Shown: one piece after another, positions 8,858-19,257 of the stretch
Numbering within the stretch: the stretch's first letter is position 1
Layout of the letters: every line of letters starts with the position of its first letter
Source: an uncultured Flavobacteriales bacterium
GTDB taxonomy: Bacteria > Bacteroidota > Bacteroidia > Flavobacteriales_G > Salibacteraceae
Assembly (NCBI GenBank): GCA_943788725.1
Contig: CALSRJ010000004.1
Coordinates: 141,176-205,175, forward strand
Direction: 5' to 3'
DNA: 64,000 bases
The notes under the pieces: model-generated
Databases searched by the model: none
What the model was told of the DNA's origin: nothing
Seen by the model: only the letters and a program-made list of their open reading frames with translations
Program-made: the position numbers and the translations under genes

Positions 8858-11800
8858 TTAGATATGCATCTCCTTGTCACCCGCAAGGCGATAGGCGAAT
8901 CGTGTCTTGAGGTAATACATGACGGGCACAATCACCAGGGTTAAGAAGGTCGCGAATGTTAGACCGAAAATGACGGTCCAGCTCATCGGCCCCCAAAACA
9001 TAACGTTGTCTCCTCCAACGTAAATTTTGGGGTCATATTCTGTCAGCAAGGAGATAAAATCGATGTTGAGTCCGATGGCCAGAGGAATCAATCCTAGTAC
9101 AGTAGTAATTGCCGTTAGCAATACAGGACGCAATCTGGTCTTTCCACCTTCTACCATGCATTCGATCAAAACGGGAATGGGTAATTTGGTGTTTTCAGCA
9201 AGGCCGAGTTCTTCTCGCTTTCGGTCAATGATCAGCTTGGTATAGTCGATCAAAACAATCGCATTGTTTACGACGATGCCCGCAAGAGAGATGATGCCAA
9301 TCATCGTCATGATGACCACGAAATCCATTTGGAAGATGACCAGGCCTAAGAATACACCGATCAAACTCAGGACTACTGAGCCTACAATGATGAAAGGAGT
9401 CAGGGCAGAGTTGAACTGTGCCACCAAGATCAAGAAAATCAGGAAGACCGCGATCATCAGGGCAGTACTCAGAAAAGCCATTTCCTTGGCTTGGTCTTCT
9501 TGCTGTCCGGTGAACTTTAGCGAAACATCTTCTGGCATTTCATACCCATCTAGTGCGTCTTTGATCTCTTGCACCACTTCGTTTGGATTTGCACTTTCCA
9601 GCACGTTCGAAGAAATGGTGATCAGACGCGTTTGGTCCTTTCTTTTCACCGCGCTGAAGGTGGTTGAATTCTCAGCATTTGCGACTGACGAGATAGGTAC
9701 CTGCTGGATCTTACCATTGGTTTGGTCGCGGAAGGTGATGAGCTGATTCATCATCGCGTCTTCATCGTAACGGTACTTATCCTGCAAGCGGATCATAATC
9801 GGATAGTCGTCTTCGCCTGACTTGAAGCTGTTCACTTCAAGACCGAACAAAGAGTTTCGGAGCGTCTGACCAATTTGCGCTGTTGATAGGTTATATCGAC
9901 GTGCTTTTGCTCGGTCTATGATAATAGGCATTTCAGGCTTTCCAAGCTCGACGTCCAATTTCAGCTCTTCGATTCCTCGAATGTTCTTGTCTTCGATGAA
10001 TTCTTTCACCTCCTGTGCTTCAGCCAGCAAGAGTTCATAGTCATCACCTGAAACCTCGATGTTGATGGGTTTGGCTTGTGGAGGTCCAGCGGGATCTTTG
10101 TCGACTGTGATTTGCACACCAGGAACCCCGCCCAACAATGAGCGGATATCCTCCATAACGTCCGCCGTACTGGTACCTCTTCGATGTTGAAATTGCACGA
10201 AGGAAACGGTAATACGGGCTTTGTGAGGAGTGGCAGCCATTGATGGGCCTTCATTCGGATCACTTGTGCCGGCGCCTACTTGTGCTATGATGGACTCAAT
10301 CAAGTAGTTGTACTGGTAAGTTAGGCCTTGGTCTTCTTCTGTTACTTCGAACTGCTTGGCATATTCGATGATGTCCGTCTCGATTTGTTTGGTGATTGTA
10401 TTTACCTCCTCAATGTCGGTACCGATAGGTGCTTCAATGAACACGTTCACATAGTTCGGCATGTTGGAAGGGAAGAAAACCACCTTGGGCATGAATGCCC
10501 CTAAGAGGCCGAATGAAATGAACAGCATGACGAAGGTGCCCACGAAATAAGCAATCGGATTTTTCCGTCGAAAAACATGGCGTAAGGTCCGTTCATAAAT
10601 GGCTTCCATCCAAGGAAGAAGTTTGGTTTGGAAGTACCTCGTGCCTGGTGTAAGAATGAACTTTGTCGTCATGACCAATACCCCGGCAATGATGACAAGG
10701 TTGCCCAACCAGACTGCTGCAAAGGAAAGCGCAATGCCAATCGCGATGAGCAGCATTCCCATCGAAATGGCTCTTCGCGGAGCCATTTCCTTTTCTTCCA
10801 ACTTCATGTACATGGAAGTCAATACGGGGTTGATCACCAATGCCACGAACAAGGAAGAGCCAAGCACGATCATCAACGTTGCTGGTAGGTAGAACATGAA
10901 TTCACCCATGAGGCCTGGCCAAACCATCAGCGGAGTGAAAGCCGCCAGGGTTGTAGCCGTTGAGGCTATGATCGGCCATGCAACCTCGCCCACGCCATAT
11001 TTTGCTGCGTCAGACGCATCCATCCCTTCATCCATCAGTCGGTAGATGTTTTCCACGACAACGATGCCGTTGTCTACCAACATTCCGAGGGCCAATACCA
11101 GCGAGAACAGGACCATCATATTGAGTGTCACGCCCATGATGCTAAGCACGAAGAATGCGATGAACATAGACAGCGGAATCGCCGTTCCAACAAATAGAGC
11201 ATTTCGCAAGCCAAGGAAGAAGAGCAAGACGGTGATTACGAGGATCATACCGAAAATGATGCTGTTTTCTAGCTCGCTTACTTGCGTTCGGGTTTGCTTG
11301 GACATGTCACCTGTAATGGTCACGTCTAAATTCTCAGGAAACACTTCATTCTTTGCTTTGACCAAAATGTCTTGGATCTGGTCTGAAGCGTTGATCAAGT
11401 TTTCACCAGCGCGCTTCTTCACGTCAACCATCACTACCGTAGCAGTGCTTTCACGTGCGTAGCTTTCGGGCTCCTCGTATTCAAAAACCACATCGGCTAT
11501 GTCTCTTAGGTAAACAATATTGCCTTTTTCTTGCTTGACGATGACGTTGCCGAGTTCGTCTGCACTTTTAATATCACCCACCACGCGCACGGTTCGGCGC
11601 ATGTCGTTTTGAAGCATGCTTCCTGCGGAGATCGTGAGGTTCTCGGAGCTAATCGCACCTGAAATATCGTTGAAGTTGATTTCATTCGCCTGCATTTGGA
11701 AGAGGTCTACGTTCACCTTCATTTCCTTTTCCTGCACCCCGCGAATGTCTACCTCGGTGATTTCAGGAAGCTTTTCGATCTTTTCTTCGAGGGACTCGGC

Positions 11801-12310
11801 ATACTCATTGAGCTGCTCGACCGAGAAATCACCGCTGAGGTTGATGTTCATGATCGGACTCAGTTCGGAGATGTTCAACTCAAATACGTTGGGATCAGCG
11901 GGCAGGTCCCTCGGGAATTCGGGGTCTCCCATTGCGATGTCGACCTTGTCTTTCACCTTGCTAAGGGCCTCCTCAGGTGTCACGCTGAAGTCAAATTCAA
12001 CGAAAATGGTAGAGTAGCCTTCTACCGATGTAGAGGTCATTTTGTCGATGCCGGAAATGGCCCCGATCTCTTTTTCAAGGGGGCGTGTAACGAACTTCTC
12101 TATATCTACAGGGGAGTTCCCGGGGTAAGGGGTGCCCACGTAAATCTGCGGCACCACCACCTCAGGAAAGGCTTCACGAGGCATGTTGATGTAGGAAACC
12201 AATCCTGCGATCACCATGATGATGAGTACCACGATTACCGTCATTCGATTCTGAATACTCGCGGTACTCAGCCCGAATTGGCGCATGTGTTTGTTTTTCT
12301 TTTGTTCCAT
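8858..12310 (-). CDS. RND efflux pump inner-membrane permease (AcrB/MexF-like)
   Basis: This is a full-length RND permease of 1150 residues. It has the N-terminal membrane helix with PREAFPEV, two large periplasmic loops, and the proton-relay helix GMLVDNGIVVVENIYRLMDEG in TM4. The second half ends with ISLAGIVVNNAIVLIDY. The neutral drug-efflux type (HAE) fits better than the metal type because TM4 has one Asp followed by N, but this is not decisive. It works with the adaptor and TolC-like proteins encoded immediately upstream. It is the last gene of the tetR-tolC-mfp-rnd operon and is followed by a strong terminator. Confidence 0.92.
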   Translation of the reverse strand: MEQKKNKHMRQFGLSTASIQNRMTVIVVLIIMVIAGLVSYINMPREAFPEVVVPQIYVGTPYPGNSPVDIEKFVTRPLEKEIGAISGIDKMTSTSVEGYSTIFVEFDFSVTPEEALSKVKDKVDIAMGDPEFPRDLPADPNVFELNISELSPIMNINLSGDFSVEQLNEYAESLEEKIEKLPEITEVDIRGVQEKEMKVNVDLFQMQANEINFNDISGAISSENLTISAGSMLQNDMRRTVRVVGDIKSADELGNVIVKQEKGNIVYLRDIADVVFEYEEPESYARESTATVVMVDVKKRAGENLINASDQIQDILVKAKNEVFPENLDVTITGDMSKQTRTQVSELENSIIFGMILVITVLLFFLGLRNALFVGTAIPLSMFIAFFVLSIMGVTLNMMVLFSLVLALGMLVDNGIVVVENIYRLMDEGMDASDAAKYGVGEVAWPIIASTATTLAAFTPLMVWPGLMGEFMFYLPATLMIVLGSSLFVALVINPVLTSMYMKLEEKEMAPRRAISMGMLLIAIGIALSFAAVWLGNLVIIAGVLVMTTKFILTPGTRYFQTKLLPWMEAIYERTLRHVFRRKNPIAYFVGTFVMLFISFGLLGAFMPKVVFFPSNMPNYVNVFIEAPIGTDIEEVNTITKQIETDIIEYAKQFEVTEEDQGLTYQYNYLIESIIAQVGAGTSDPNEGPSMAATPHKARITVSFVQFQHRRGTSTADVMEDIRSLLGGVPGVQITVDKDPAGPPQAKPINIEVSGDDYELLLAEAQEVKEFIEDKNIRGIEELKLDVELGKPEMPIIIDRAKARRYNLSTAQIGQTLRNSLFGLEVNSFKSGEDDYPIMIRLQDKYRYDEDAMMNQLITFRDQTNGKIQQVPISSVANAENSTTFSAVKRKDQTRLITISSNVLESANPNEVVQEIKDALDGYEMPEDVSLKFTGQQEDQAKEMAFLSTALMIAVFLIFLILVAQFNSALTPFIIVGSVVLSLIGVFLGLVIFQMDFVVIMTMIGIISLAGIVVNNAIVLIDYTKLIIDRKREELGLAENTKLPIPVLIECMVEGGKTRLRPVLLTAITTVLGLIPLAIGLNIDFISLLTEYDPKIYVGGDNVMFWGPMSWTVIFGLTFATFLTLVIVPVMYYLKTRFAYRLAGDKEMHI

Positions 12311-12334
12311 CTGGCTCTTGTCTTATTGATTGAT

Positions 12335-13495
12335 CTATCGGATCACGTTTACTGAATCTCCATCCTTGATCGAGCGCGCACCTTTTTCAATCATCACAGC
12401 ACCAGCGGTGAGTCCGGTGAGCACTACCACTTCGTCGTTATAGGACATGCCCGTGGTGATTTCGGCCTTTTTCGCGGTTCCGTTTTCTAACAGATACACA
12501 AACGATTCGCCTGCAGGCGTCATTTGAACCAAGGATGTAGGAATGACCAAAGCACTGTCGTTGACGTAATCTCTGATGTTCAATTCTCCAAGCAAGTTTG
12601 GCTTCAGTGTTCCTTTCTTGTTATCCAGTTCCAAGCGCACTTTGAATGTGCGGTTGTTTGGATTGATGAACTCTCCCATTCTGGAGATGGTCGTATTATG
12701 CGTCTCATTGATGCTTGGAAACACAACTTTTACCGAGTCTCCACCCTTGATTTTTCCGAGGTAACGTTCGGTCACATCTGACTTGATGTACACCTTGTCT
12801 GTATTCACAAGTCGCATTACGGGCATTTGAGGAGCGGCCATTTCGCCTTCTTTGATGTTGATCTCATCGATTACGCCATTGAAAGGAGCGGTGATGACAT
12901 ACATATCGTTCTGGGCCATCAAGGTCTCCAAGTTTTGCTTGAGCGATTCATAGTTGTTCTTTGCTTCCAAGTATTGAATTTCAGATCCAACTTTTTGTTC
13001 CCACAATTTTTCCTGCTTCTTATAAACAGTCTCTACCAAAGTGAGCCTTGATTGCAATTCCTGAATTTGTTGAGTGACGATGCTGTTATCTAAGGTCAAT
13101 AGCTTTTGACCTTTGGTGACCTTTTTTCCTTCGGCAACCCAAATTGCTGTGACTTTCCCTAGTGCCTCAGGAAAAAGCAATGCATTCTGGTCTGTTTCCA
13201 CGGAGCCTTGAACGGTAAAGAAATGTTCGAAGCGTGAGGTGTTAACTTCAAGCGTGGTCACATTGGTGACACGCAACAGTTTGTTGGTGTCCAAAGCGTC
13301 GATCTTAGCTTCCAGCGCGTTGAGTTCGTCGGTCAATTCCGTCCGCATCGATTTGAGTGAATCCCGCGTCATCTTGAGTTTATCAAGGTCTTCTGAGCCG
13401 GATGGCTGTGAGCAAGCCGACAGCACTAATGCTAAGGCGAACAATTGAATCAAAGGTCTCATCGTAGTTGTGTATCGTTGGTTTTTTGTTTTCAT
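12335..13495 (-). CDS. RND efflux periplasmic adaptor (membrane fusion lipoprotein)
   Basis: This 386-residue protein has a lipoprotein signal (LALVLSAC; Cys near residue 28), a coiled-coil hairpin (LTLVETVYKKQEKLWEQKVG), flanking lipoyl half-motifs (VAEGKKVTKGQKLLTLD and PFNGVIDEINIKEGE), and a beta-barrel domain. These are the marks of an AcrA/MexA-type adaptor that bridges the RND pump and the outer-membrane channel. ATG 13495 lies 1 nt after the tolC stop. An internal ATG at 13462 gives a shorter signal peptide and is equally possible. Confidence 0.9.
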   Translation of the reverse strand: MKTKNQRYTTTMRPLIQLFALALVLSACSQPSGSEDLDKLKMTRDSLKSMRTELTDELNALEAKIDALDTNKLLRVTNVTTLEVNTSRFEHFFTVQGSVETDQNALLFPEALGKVTAIWVAEGKKVTKGQKLLTLDNSIVTQQIQELQSRLTLVETVYKKQEKLWEQKVGSEIQYLEAKNNYESLKQNLETLMAQNDMYVITAPFNGVIDEINIKEGEMAAPQMPVMRLVNTDKVYIKSDVTERYLGKIKGGDSVKVVFPSINETHNTTISRMGEFINPNNRTFKVRLELDNKKGTLKPNLLGELNIRDYVNDSALVIPTSLVQMTPAGESFVYLLENGTAKKAEITTGMSYNDEVVVLTGLTAGAVMIEKGARSIKDGDSVNVIR

Positions 13496-13496
13496 G

Positions 13497-14828
13497 TTAC
13501 TGGATTCCTAGTGCTTTGTTCAAAGCGAGTTTGGCATTGAATACCTCTTGGGCAGTGCTGATGTATGTCGACAAGGTCTGGAGGTATTGTGATTCTGACT
13601 GTGTGTATTCAAGGCTAGAAGCAACCCCCTCCTCGTACTTTTTCTCTGTGCTTATTTTGATGCGCTCAGCCAGCTTTAGGTTATCATCTACCAGCTGGAG
13701 GTTCTCAGATGCGCTCATGTAATCTCGTCGGGCATTCATAGCTTGCAATTGAAGATTTTGCATCACCATTTGCTTTTGACTTTGGGTCTTTTCCAACTCT
13801 AGTTTTGCCTGCTTGGTTTGATAGTAGCGCATTCCAGAACTAAAAATCGGCACGTTCAGCTGAAGCCCGAGAATGGTTGTCGGATAGAAATCATTGCTGA
13901 ATAATTTCCCAAAGTCTTGTCCAAATCCGTTCTGGCTATGCGTAAAGAATCCGGCTACCTGTGGGAAGTATTTGGCGCGTTGATTGGCCAAGGAGAGCTT
14001 TGACAGCTCCTCCCCTTGATCTACAGTCCGAAAATCGATGTGCCGTTCCAATGCGAACTGTGGATCCAAGGCCGCTCCCTCAGCGGGGTCTCCAAGGAGC
14101 ACCTCGAAGCTGTCCGTGAGTTCGATTGCCTGATCCACCGGAACTCCCATTTGAAATTTAAGCAAGTTCATTAGGTTGTCCTTCTGTCGAGTCGCCATGT
14201 CAATCTGGTACGTCAGGTTGGATTGAGCTAGCTTCATCTGATCCGCGTCTTGCTGTTCCATGAAACCTAATTCAGCCATGGCTTTCGCATCCCTTGCGCT
14301 TTTCTCCATGTTTGCCATGTTCTTTTCAAGTGACGCCAAAGACTCATTGAGTGCGATTACCGCGAAATAGAGTTGTGACACTTGCTCTCTAACTTCGATT
14401 TGAGTTCGCTCCCTGCCCAATAGGGTGTAGTTGAGATATGCTTTAGAGGCGCGCAATCCGACGAAGTATGAACCGTCGAAGATGAGCTGAGATGCGGTTA
14501 GCCCCGCACTGGTTGAGTACGGCAATCCGAATTGGAGCGGAACGAGAATGTCTGCTGGCGCGGAGGGTTCAAAAACATTCGCAGGAGCCACTTGCGTGGG
14601 GATGTCGGCGAAATAGTTGAATGTCGCCTCGCCAGAAACCTGTGGTAGGCCAATGGCGGTAGTTTCTCTGACTTTGGCGCGCGAGATCTCGACGTCTATG
14701 TCTGCTTGCTTGACCTGTTCGTTGTTCTTGAGAGCGGAAACTACCGCTTCGTCAAGGGTATAGGTCGACTGGGCCAAACTGTGGAGCGAAAAGGCGCTCA
14801 ACAGCAGGATCATCAGTTGGTTTTTCAT
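13497..14828 (-). CDS. TolC-family outer membrane efflux channel
   Basis: A signal peptide (MILLLSAFSLHSLAQ) precedes a 443-residue TolC/OEP protein with two repeats of long alpha-helical hairpins. Typical stretches are YTLDEAVVSALKNNEQVKQA at the N-terminus and RIKISTEKKYEEGVASSLEYTQSESQYL in the second half. It forms the outer-membrane exit duct of the RND pump encoded downstream. It follows tetR by 3 nt, so the whole set is expected to be one transcript under TetR control. Confidence 0.9.
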   Translation of the reverse strand: MKNQLMILLLSAFSLHSLAQSTYTLDEAVVSALKNNEQVKQADIDVEISRAKVRETTAIGLPQVSGEATFNYFADIPTQVAPANVFEPSAPADILVPLQFGLPYSTSAGLTASQLIFDGSYFVGLRASKAYLNYTLLGRERTQIEVREQVSQLYFAVIALNESLASLEKNMANMEKSARDAKAMAELGFMEQQDADQMKLAQSNLTYQIDMATRQKDNLMNLLKFQMGVPVDQAIELTDSFEVLLGDPAEGAALDPQFALERHIDFRTVDQGEELSKLSLANQRAKYFPQVAGFFTHSQNGFGQDFGKLFSNDFYPTTILGLQLNVPIFSSGMRYYQTKQAKLELEKTQSQKQMVMQNLQLQAMNARRDYMSASENLQLVDDNLKLAERIKISTEKKYEEGVASSLEYTQSESQYLQTLSTYISTAQEVFNAKLALNKALGIQ

Positions 14829-14831
14829 GGC

Positions 14832-15467
14832 TTATAATTCGATGTTTTCTTGTTTGACTTTGGCTTTTAAATAGTTCAATCCCGCTTCACTTGCGATGCC
14901 CCGTATATGGTAGCGCATCAGTTCCATGTGGATGGTTTTGAAGTTATATCTGTCGGGAGGGAAGACCTCACCATCTGTGCACATGTCCATCTTGGCGGAG
15001 TACATCCTCGAAATGATGTAAGGATCGATATTGGCCCTATAAAGACCCTGCATAATGCCTTGTTCGATGTTTTGTTGGATGCAATCCGCGATGAAGACCG
15101 TCCTAAACTCCTCGAATATGACCCAGGCTTCTGGATGGTACTTCTGCATGTCATAGTTGATCGAAGGATGGACCTGTCCAAACTTTTGACTGACGTCTTT
15201 GCTCAATTCAAAAAGCATGTCGATCGCATTCTCGAAGGTTTGGCACATCTGGTTGGCGAGCAGCATTTCGTGCTCTACGATCTGCTGCATAACCTTGATG
15301 ACCAAATCATTCTTGTCAGAGACGTATAGGTACAAAGTCTTCTTTGAAACCCCGAGCTGACGTGCAATGTCATCCATCGTCATGCTCTTGATTCCATTGC
15401 GCATAAACAGCTGCGCTGTCTTACCCAATAATTCCAAGCCTCGTTCGTCCATGGTGTCTTCTTTCAT
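14832..15467 (-). CDS. TetR-family transcriptional regulator of the efflux operon
   Basis: This 211-residue protein has the TetR N-terminal helix-turn-helix (MTMDDIARQLGVSKKTLYLYV, residues about 29-50) followed by a variable, all-helical ligand-binding domain. It is the first gene of the operon with tolC, the adaptor and the RND pump. A perfect inverted repeat lies in its promoter region. The likely role is an autorepressor relieved by a pump substrate; the ligand is unknown. A second ATG five codons in is an alternative start. Confidence 0.88.
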   Translation of the reverse strand: MKEDTMDERGLELLGKTAQLFMRNGIKSMTMDDIARQLGVSKKTLYLYVSDKNDLVIKVMQQIVEHEMLLANQMCQTFENAIDMLFELSKDVSQKFGQVHPSINYDMQKYHPEAWVIFEEFRTVFIADCIQQNIEQGIMQGLYRANIDPYIISRMYSAKMDMCTDGEVFPPDRYNFKTIHMELMRYHIRGIASEAGLNYLKAKVKQENIEL

Positions 15468-15495
15468 TCGGGCGGCGAATGTATATACAATTGCA

Positions 15496-15533
15496 ACATT
15501 GGAAACAAAAAACTAAAAAAATGTTTCCAATGT
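15496..15533. promoter_or_regulatory. Inverted-repeat operator upstream of tetR
   Basis: ACATTGGAAACA (15496-15507) and TGTTTCCAATGT (15522-15533) are exact 12-nt reverse complements separated by 14 nt of A-rich DNA, 29 nt before the tetR start. On the minus strand the near arm overlaps the expected -33 region of a weak promoter (TACATTCG near 15478-15485). This placement suits autorepression by the TetR protein. Confidence 0.65.
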
Positions 15534-15673
15534 GTTGAATGGTTCTCATCTTGGATGACTGGTCGATAATTTCAAGCATCAATACCTCACTGATTACCTC
15601 AAACAATTCACGGAGAGGATCGTTCATTCGCGCTTTGTTTGTTCTTTTGCACCTCTGTAAAACAGCACACTAG

Positions 15674-17095
15674 ATGGACATTAAGCAAATTGTAGCCACC
15701 GAACCAACGGGTGAGCCGTTGGAGATCAAAGGTTGGGTTCGAACCTTCCGAAGCAACCGTTTCATTGCATTGAACGACGGGTCTACTGCTAAGAACCTGC
15801 AGGTGGTCGTGGATTTTGAACGCGAGGACGAATCCTTGCTTCGGCGCATCACCACCGGCGCATGCCTGCGCATCAAAGGAGATTTGGTGGAGTCTCAAGG
15901 CAAGGGACAGAAGGTAGAGCTGATGGCCACGGAGATCGAAATACTTGGCGATGCGGATGCTGAGGAGTACCCGTTGCAGCCAAAGAAGCACTCGATGGAG
16001 TTCTTGAGAGAAAATGCTCATTTGCGCCCACGTACTCAAACATTCGGAGCGGTCTTTCGCTTGCGACACGCATTGCAATTTGCCATACACAAGTATTTCA
16101 ATGACAACGGATTCTTCATGGTGCACACACCGATCATCACCGGGTCGGATGCTGAAGGTGCGGGTGAAATGTTTCGCGTTTCTACCCTCGACCCAAAGAA
16201 GCCACCCTTGAACGATCAAGGCGATTTAAATTGGAAAGAAGACTTTTTCGGGAAGGAAACCAACTTGACTGTGTCGGGCCAATTGGAGGCTGAACTCTTT
16301 GCACTAGGGCTCGGAAAAGTCTACACATTCGGACCCACTTTTCGTGCTGAGAACTCTAATACCACCCGCCACCTCGCCGAATTCTGGATGATAGAGCCGG
16401 AGGTAGCGTTTAACGATTTGTTTGACAACATGGAATTGGCAGAAGATTGCCTGAAGTACGTCATTCGTTACGTCATGGATAATTGTAAGGATGATCTACA
16501 ATTGCTCCACGACCGTCAGCAGGAAGAAGAAAAGAGTTTGCCCCAGGACAAGCGGGCGATGCCGCTCTTGGAGAAATTGGCGTTTGCGGCCGACAATGAA
16601 TTTGTGCGCTGCAGCTATACCGAAGCCATTGACATCCTCCGAAATTCTAAGCCCAACAAGAAGAAGAAATTCAACTACATCATCGATGAGTGGGGTGCGG
16701 ACCTTCAGAGCGAACACGAGCGATTCCTGGTTGAAAAGCACTTTGGCAAGCCAGTGATTCTCTACGACTATCCGGCGAATATCAAAGCATTTTACATGCG
16801 ACTCAACGAGGATGGAAAGACCGTACGCGCTATGGACATTCTCTTCCCAGGCATTGGAGAAATCGTTGGCGGCTCTCAGAGAGAAGAACGTTACGACGTC
16901 CTCAAGCAAAAGATCGAAGATTGTGGTATTGAAGAAGAATCCTTGTGGTGGTACCTCCAAACCCGAAAGTTCGGAACGTGCGTGCACAGCGGATTTGGAT
17001 TGGGTTTTGAACGCTTGATGAACTTCATAACGGGGATGACGAATATCCGAGATGTGATCCCGTTTCCAAGGACACCAAAAAATGCGGAGTTCTAA
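15674..17095 (+). CDS. asnS: Asparaginyl-tRNA synthetase
   Basis: At 473 residues this matches the usual AsnRS length. An N-terminal OB-fold anticodon-binding domain (residues about 17-105) leads into the class II catalytic core. Motif 2 reads [21 protein letters not shown] and motif 3 reads [15 protein letters not shown]. It charges tRNA-Asn with asparagine. The AsnRS form is favoured over AspRS by the short length without a GAD insertion and by the THLAEF-like motif 2. It is divergent from the tetR operon and is followed by rpoN. Confidence 0.95.
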   Translation: MDIKQIVATEPTGEPLEIKGWVRTFRSNRFIALNDGSTAKNLQVVVDFEREDESLLRRITTGACLRIKGDLVESQGKGQKVELMATEIEILGDADAEEYPLQPKKHSMEFLRENAHLRPRTQTFGAVFRLRHALQFAIHKYFNDNGFFMVHTPIITGSDAEGAGEMFRVSTLDPKKPPLNDQGDLNWKEDFFGKETNLTVSGQLEAELFALGLGKVYTFGPTFRAENSNTTRHLAEFWMIEPEVAFNDLFDNMELAEDCLKYVIRYVMDNCKDDLQLLHDRQQEEEKSLPQDKRAMPLLEKLAFAADNEFVRCSYTEAIDILRNSKPNKKKKFNYIIDEWGADLQSEHERFLVEKHFGKPVILYDYPANIKAFYMRLNEDGKTVRAMDILFPGIGEIVGGSQREERYDVLKQKIEDCGIEEESLWWYLQTRKFGTCVHSGFGLGFERLMNFITGMTNIRDVIPFPRTPKNAEF

Positions 17096-17182
17096 CGGTT
17101 TCTTTTTCTCAAATTTGAAGGGTAATAGATTCGACCATCCGCACTGAAGGATGACCCGTTCAACCCGTTGCGCCCATAGATC

Positions 17183-18643
17183 ATGGCACTGAAGCAGTCC
17201 TTACAACAGAAGCTCCTACAAAAGCTAAGTCCGCAGCAGATTCAGCTGATGAAGATGCTTCAGCTACCTACAATTGCATTGGAAGCGCGGATCAAGGAAG
17301 AGATTGAATCGAATCTGGCCTTGGAAGAGGGGAAGGAAGATAAGGACGAAGACTACGATGATAATCAGGAGGATGACTACGGCGACGAGATCAGTGACGC
17401 GGAGAAAGAATTCGACTTTAGCGATTACATGGACGACGATGATACGCCAGAGTATCGCTACCAGGCCAACAATTATTCCTCGGATGACGAGGAGAAGACC
17501 CTTCCGATTGGCATTGCCACCACCTTTCATGAACGACTGCTCGATCAATTGCACTTGCGATCGATGACCGAACACGAATACCTCATCTGTGAGCACTTGA
17601 TTGGAAGCTTGGATGATAGTGGCTACTTGCGGCGAGAACTCATTGCTGTGGTGGATGACCTTGCCTTTTCTCAAGGCATCATGACCAGAGAAGCGGAGGT
17701 AGAGCGACTGCTGACCACCGTTGTCCAAGACCTTGAGCCGGCTGGGGTAGGTGCCAGGGATTTACAAGAATGCCTGTTGGTTCAGATGCGGAGGCAAGAG
17801 CATACGGTTACGGTGAGGACCGCACTGGAAATCCTTGAAAACAATTATACTGCCTTTGTCAAGAAGCACTACGACAAGATTACCCACAAGCTGGAGATCA
17901 GTGACGGGGACCTGCGCGATGCGATTGAAGAGATTACCCATCTCAATCCAAAGCCGGGGGGCTCGTTAAACGAATCTTCCAGGCCAGTAGAACAAGTAAT
18001 TCCGGACTTCACCTTGGTGCACGAGGGAGATAAAATCCAGGTGCTGCTCAACGGACGAAATGCCCCTGAGCTTCGACTTTCGAGGAAGTATTCAGACATG
18101 CTCGAAGAATTTTCCCAGATCAAGGGCGAGCCCAACAAGGCCCAGAAAGAAGCCATGATGTTTGTCAAGCAGAAACTCGACAGCGCCAAGTGGTTTGTAG
18201 ACGCGATCAAGCAGCGCCAAAGCACCCTGATTCGAACGATGGAAGCCATTGTAATGTACCAAAGGCCTTATTTCGAAACGGGCGATGAAACCAAACTAAA
18301 GCCGATGATCCTCAAGGACATTGCGGAGATTGTTCGTATGGACATCAGCACGATCAGTCGCGTTTCTAATAGTAAATATGTGCAGTCTTCCTATGGCACA
18401 CACCCGCTGAAGTATTTCTTCTCCGAATCACTTACGAATGATGAGGGAGAGGAGGTTAGTACACGTGAAGTCAAAAAGATATTGGAAGAGTTAATAGGGG
18501 CGGAGGATAAGCAAAAGCCACTCACCGATGAGCGTCTAGCTAAGGATTTAAAGGCAAAAGGATATAATATTGCGCGCCGGACGGTCGCAAAATATCGAGA
18601 ACAATTGGACATTCCAGTGGCCCGACTGCGTAAGGAACTATGA
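17183..18643 (+). CDS. rpoN: RNA polymerase sigma-54 factor
   Basis: This 486-residue sigma-54 has all regions: a Gln/Leu-rich activator-contact region at the N-terminus (LKQSLQQKLLQKLSPQQIQL), an unusually acidic region II (residues about 47-95), the core-binding domain, a helix-turn-helix, and an exact RpoN box ARRTVAKYRE near the C-terminus. It directs RNA polymerase to -24/-12 promoters with the aid of AAA+ enhancer-binding proteins, none of which are in this window. Its stop overlaps the start of the next gene by 4 nt. Confidence 0.95.
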   Translation: MALKQSLQQKLLQKLSPQQIQLMKMLQLPTIALEARIKEEIESNLALEEGKEDKDEDYDDNQEDDYGDEISDAEKEFDFSDYMDDDDTPEYRYQANNYSSDDEEKTLPIGIATTFHERLLDQLHLRSMTEHEYLICEHLIGSLDDSGYLRRELIAVVDDLAFSQGIMTREAEVERLLTTVVQDLEPAGVGARDLQECLLVQMRRQEHTVTVRTALEILENNYTAFVKKHYDKITHKLEISDGDLRDAIEEITHLNPKPGGSLNESSRPVEQVIPDFTLVHEGDKIQVLLNGRNAPELRLSRKYSDMLEEFSQIKGEPNKAQKEAMMFVKQKLDSAKWFVDAIKQRQSTLIRTMEAIVMYQRPYFETGDETKLKPMILKDIAEIVRMDISTISRVSNSKYVQSSYGTHPLKYFFSESLTNDEGEEVSTREVKKILEELIGAEDKQKPLTDERLAKDLKAKGYNIARRTVAKYREQLDIPVARLRKEL

Positions 18644-19254
18644 GGAAAGCTGCTCTTATTACATCCTATGTGTTTCATCCGATCTTTCTGCCAACGGCGG
18701 GTTTGATGTTCGTTTTTAGCTTGAATACCTACATCGCGCAAACCACACCGCTGCCCAAGCAGTTCTTTGTGATCGTTTGGATCTTCATCAACACCGTCGT
18801 TATTCCATTGTTGTTTACGCTCTTCTTGAGGTGGCGAAACCTCGTAGACTCCATACAGCTCCACTCGAGAAAGGACCGACCGGTACCATTCGCATTTGCG
18901 ATGATCTTGTATTTCATGAATTATTACCTCATGCGTGACGTGCCGCTGCCTGAGATCTTATACTCGATCTTTTTCGGTAGCAGCTTGGCCGTTTCTGTTG
19001 CTTTCGCCTTTACTTTCTTCACCAAGATCAGCATACACATGATCGGAATGGGAGGCTTGACTGCCGCACTTTATGGAATCGGTCAGACTTACGACCTTCC
19101 AATTATTGGCTTGATCATGATGAGTATCATCGCTAGTGGCTTGGTAGGCAGCGCACGCTACATTTTGGAGTCACATGATTTGCGACAGATCTATCTTGGA
19201 TGGGGAACGGGATTCTTGGCGGTGTACCTGCCGCTGATGTTCAATTGGGGTTGA
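18640..19254 (+). CDS. Conserved multi-pass membrane protein, PAP2-related
   Basis: This 204-residue protein has about six hydrophobic segments. The C-terminal stretch SARYILESHDLRQIYLGW resembles the SR-x5-H third motif of PAP2 phosphatases. HMIGMGG stands where the PSGH motif would be, so the active site looks degenerate. It begins inside the rpoN stop codon (ATGA), implying coupled translation. The function is not known to me; a non-catalytic PAP2-fold protein is the best description. Confidence 0.6.
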   Translation: MRKAALITSYVFHPIFLPTAGLMFVFSLNTYIAQTTPLPKQFFVIVWIFINTVVIPLLFTLFLRWRNLVDSIQLHSRKDRPVPFAFAMILYFMNYYLMRDVPLPEILYSIFFGSSLAVSVAFAFTFFTKISIHMIGMGGLTAALYGIGQTYDLPIIGLIMMSIIASGLVGSARYILESHDLRQIYLGWGTGFLAVYLPLMFNWG

Positions 19255-19257
19255 GCC

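Noticed and set aside
15608..16219. 203-residue minus-strand frame inside asnS.
   Set aside because: It overlaps the strongly conserved asnS coding sequence and shows no protein-like composition.
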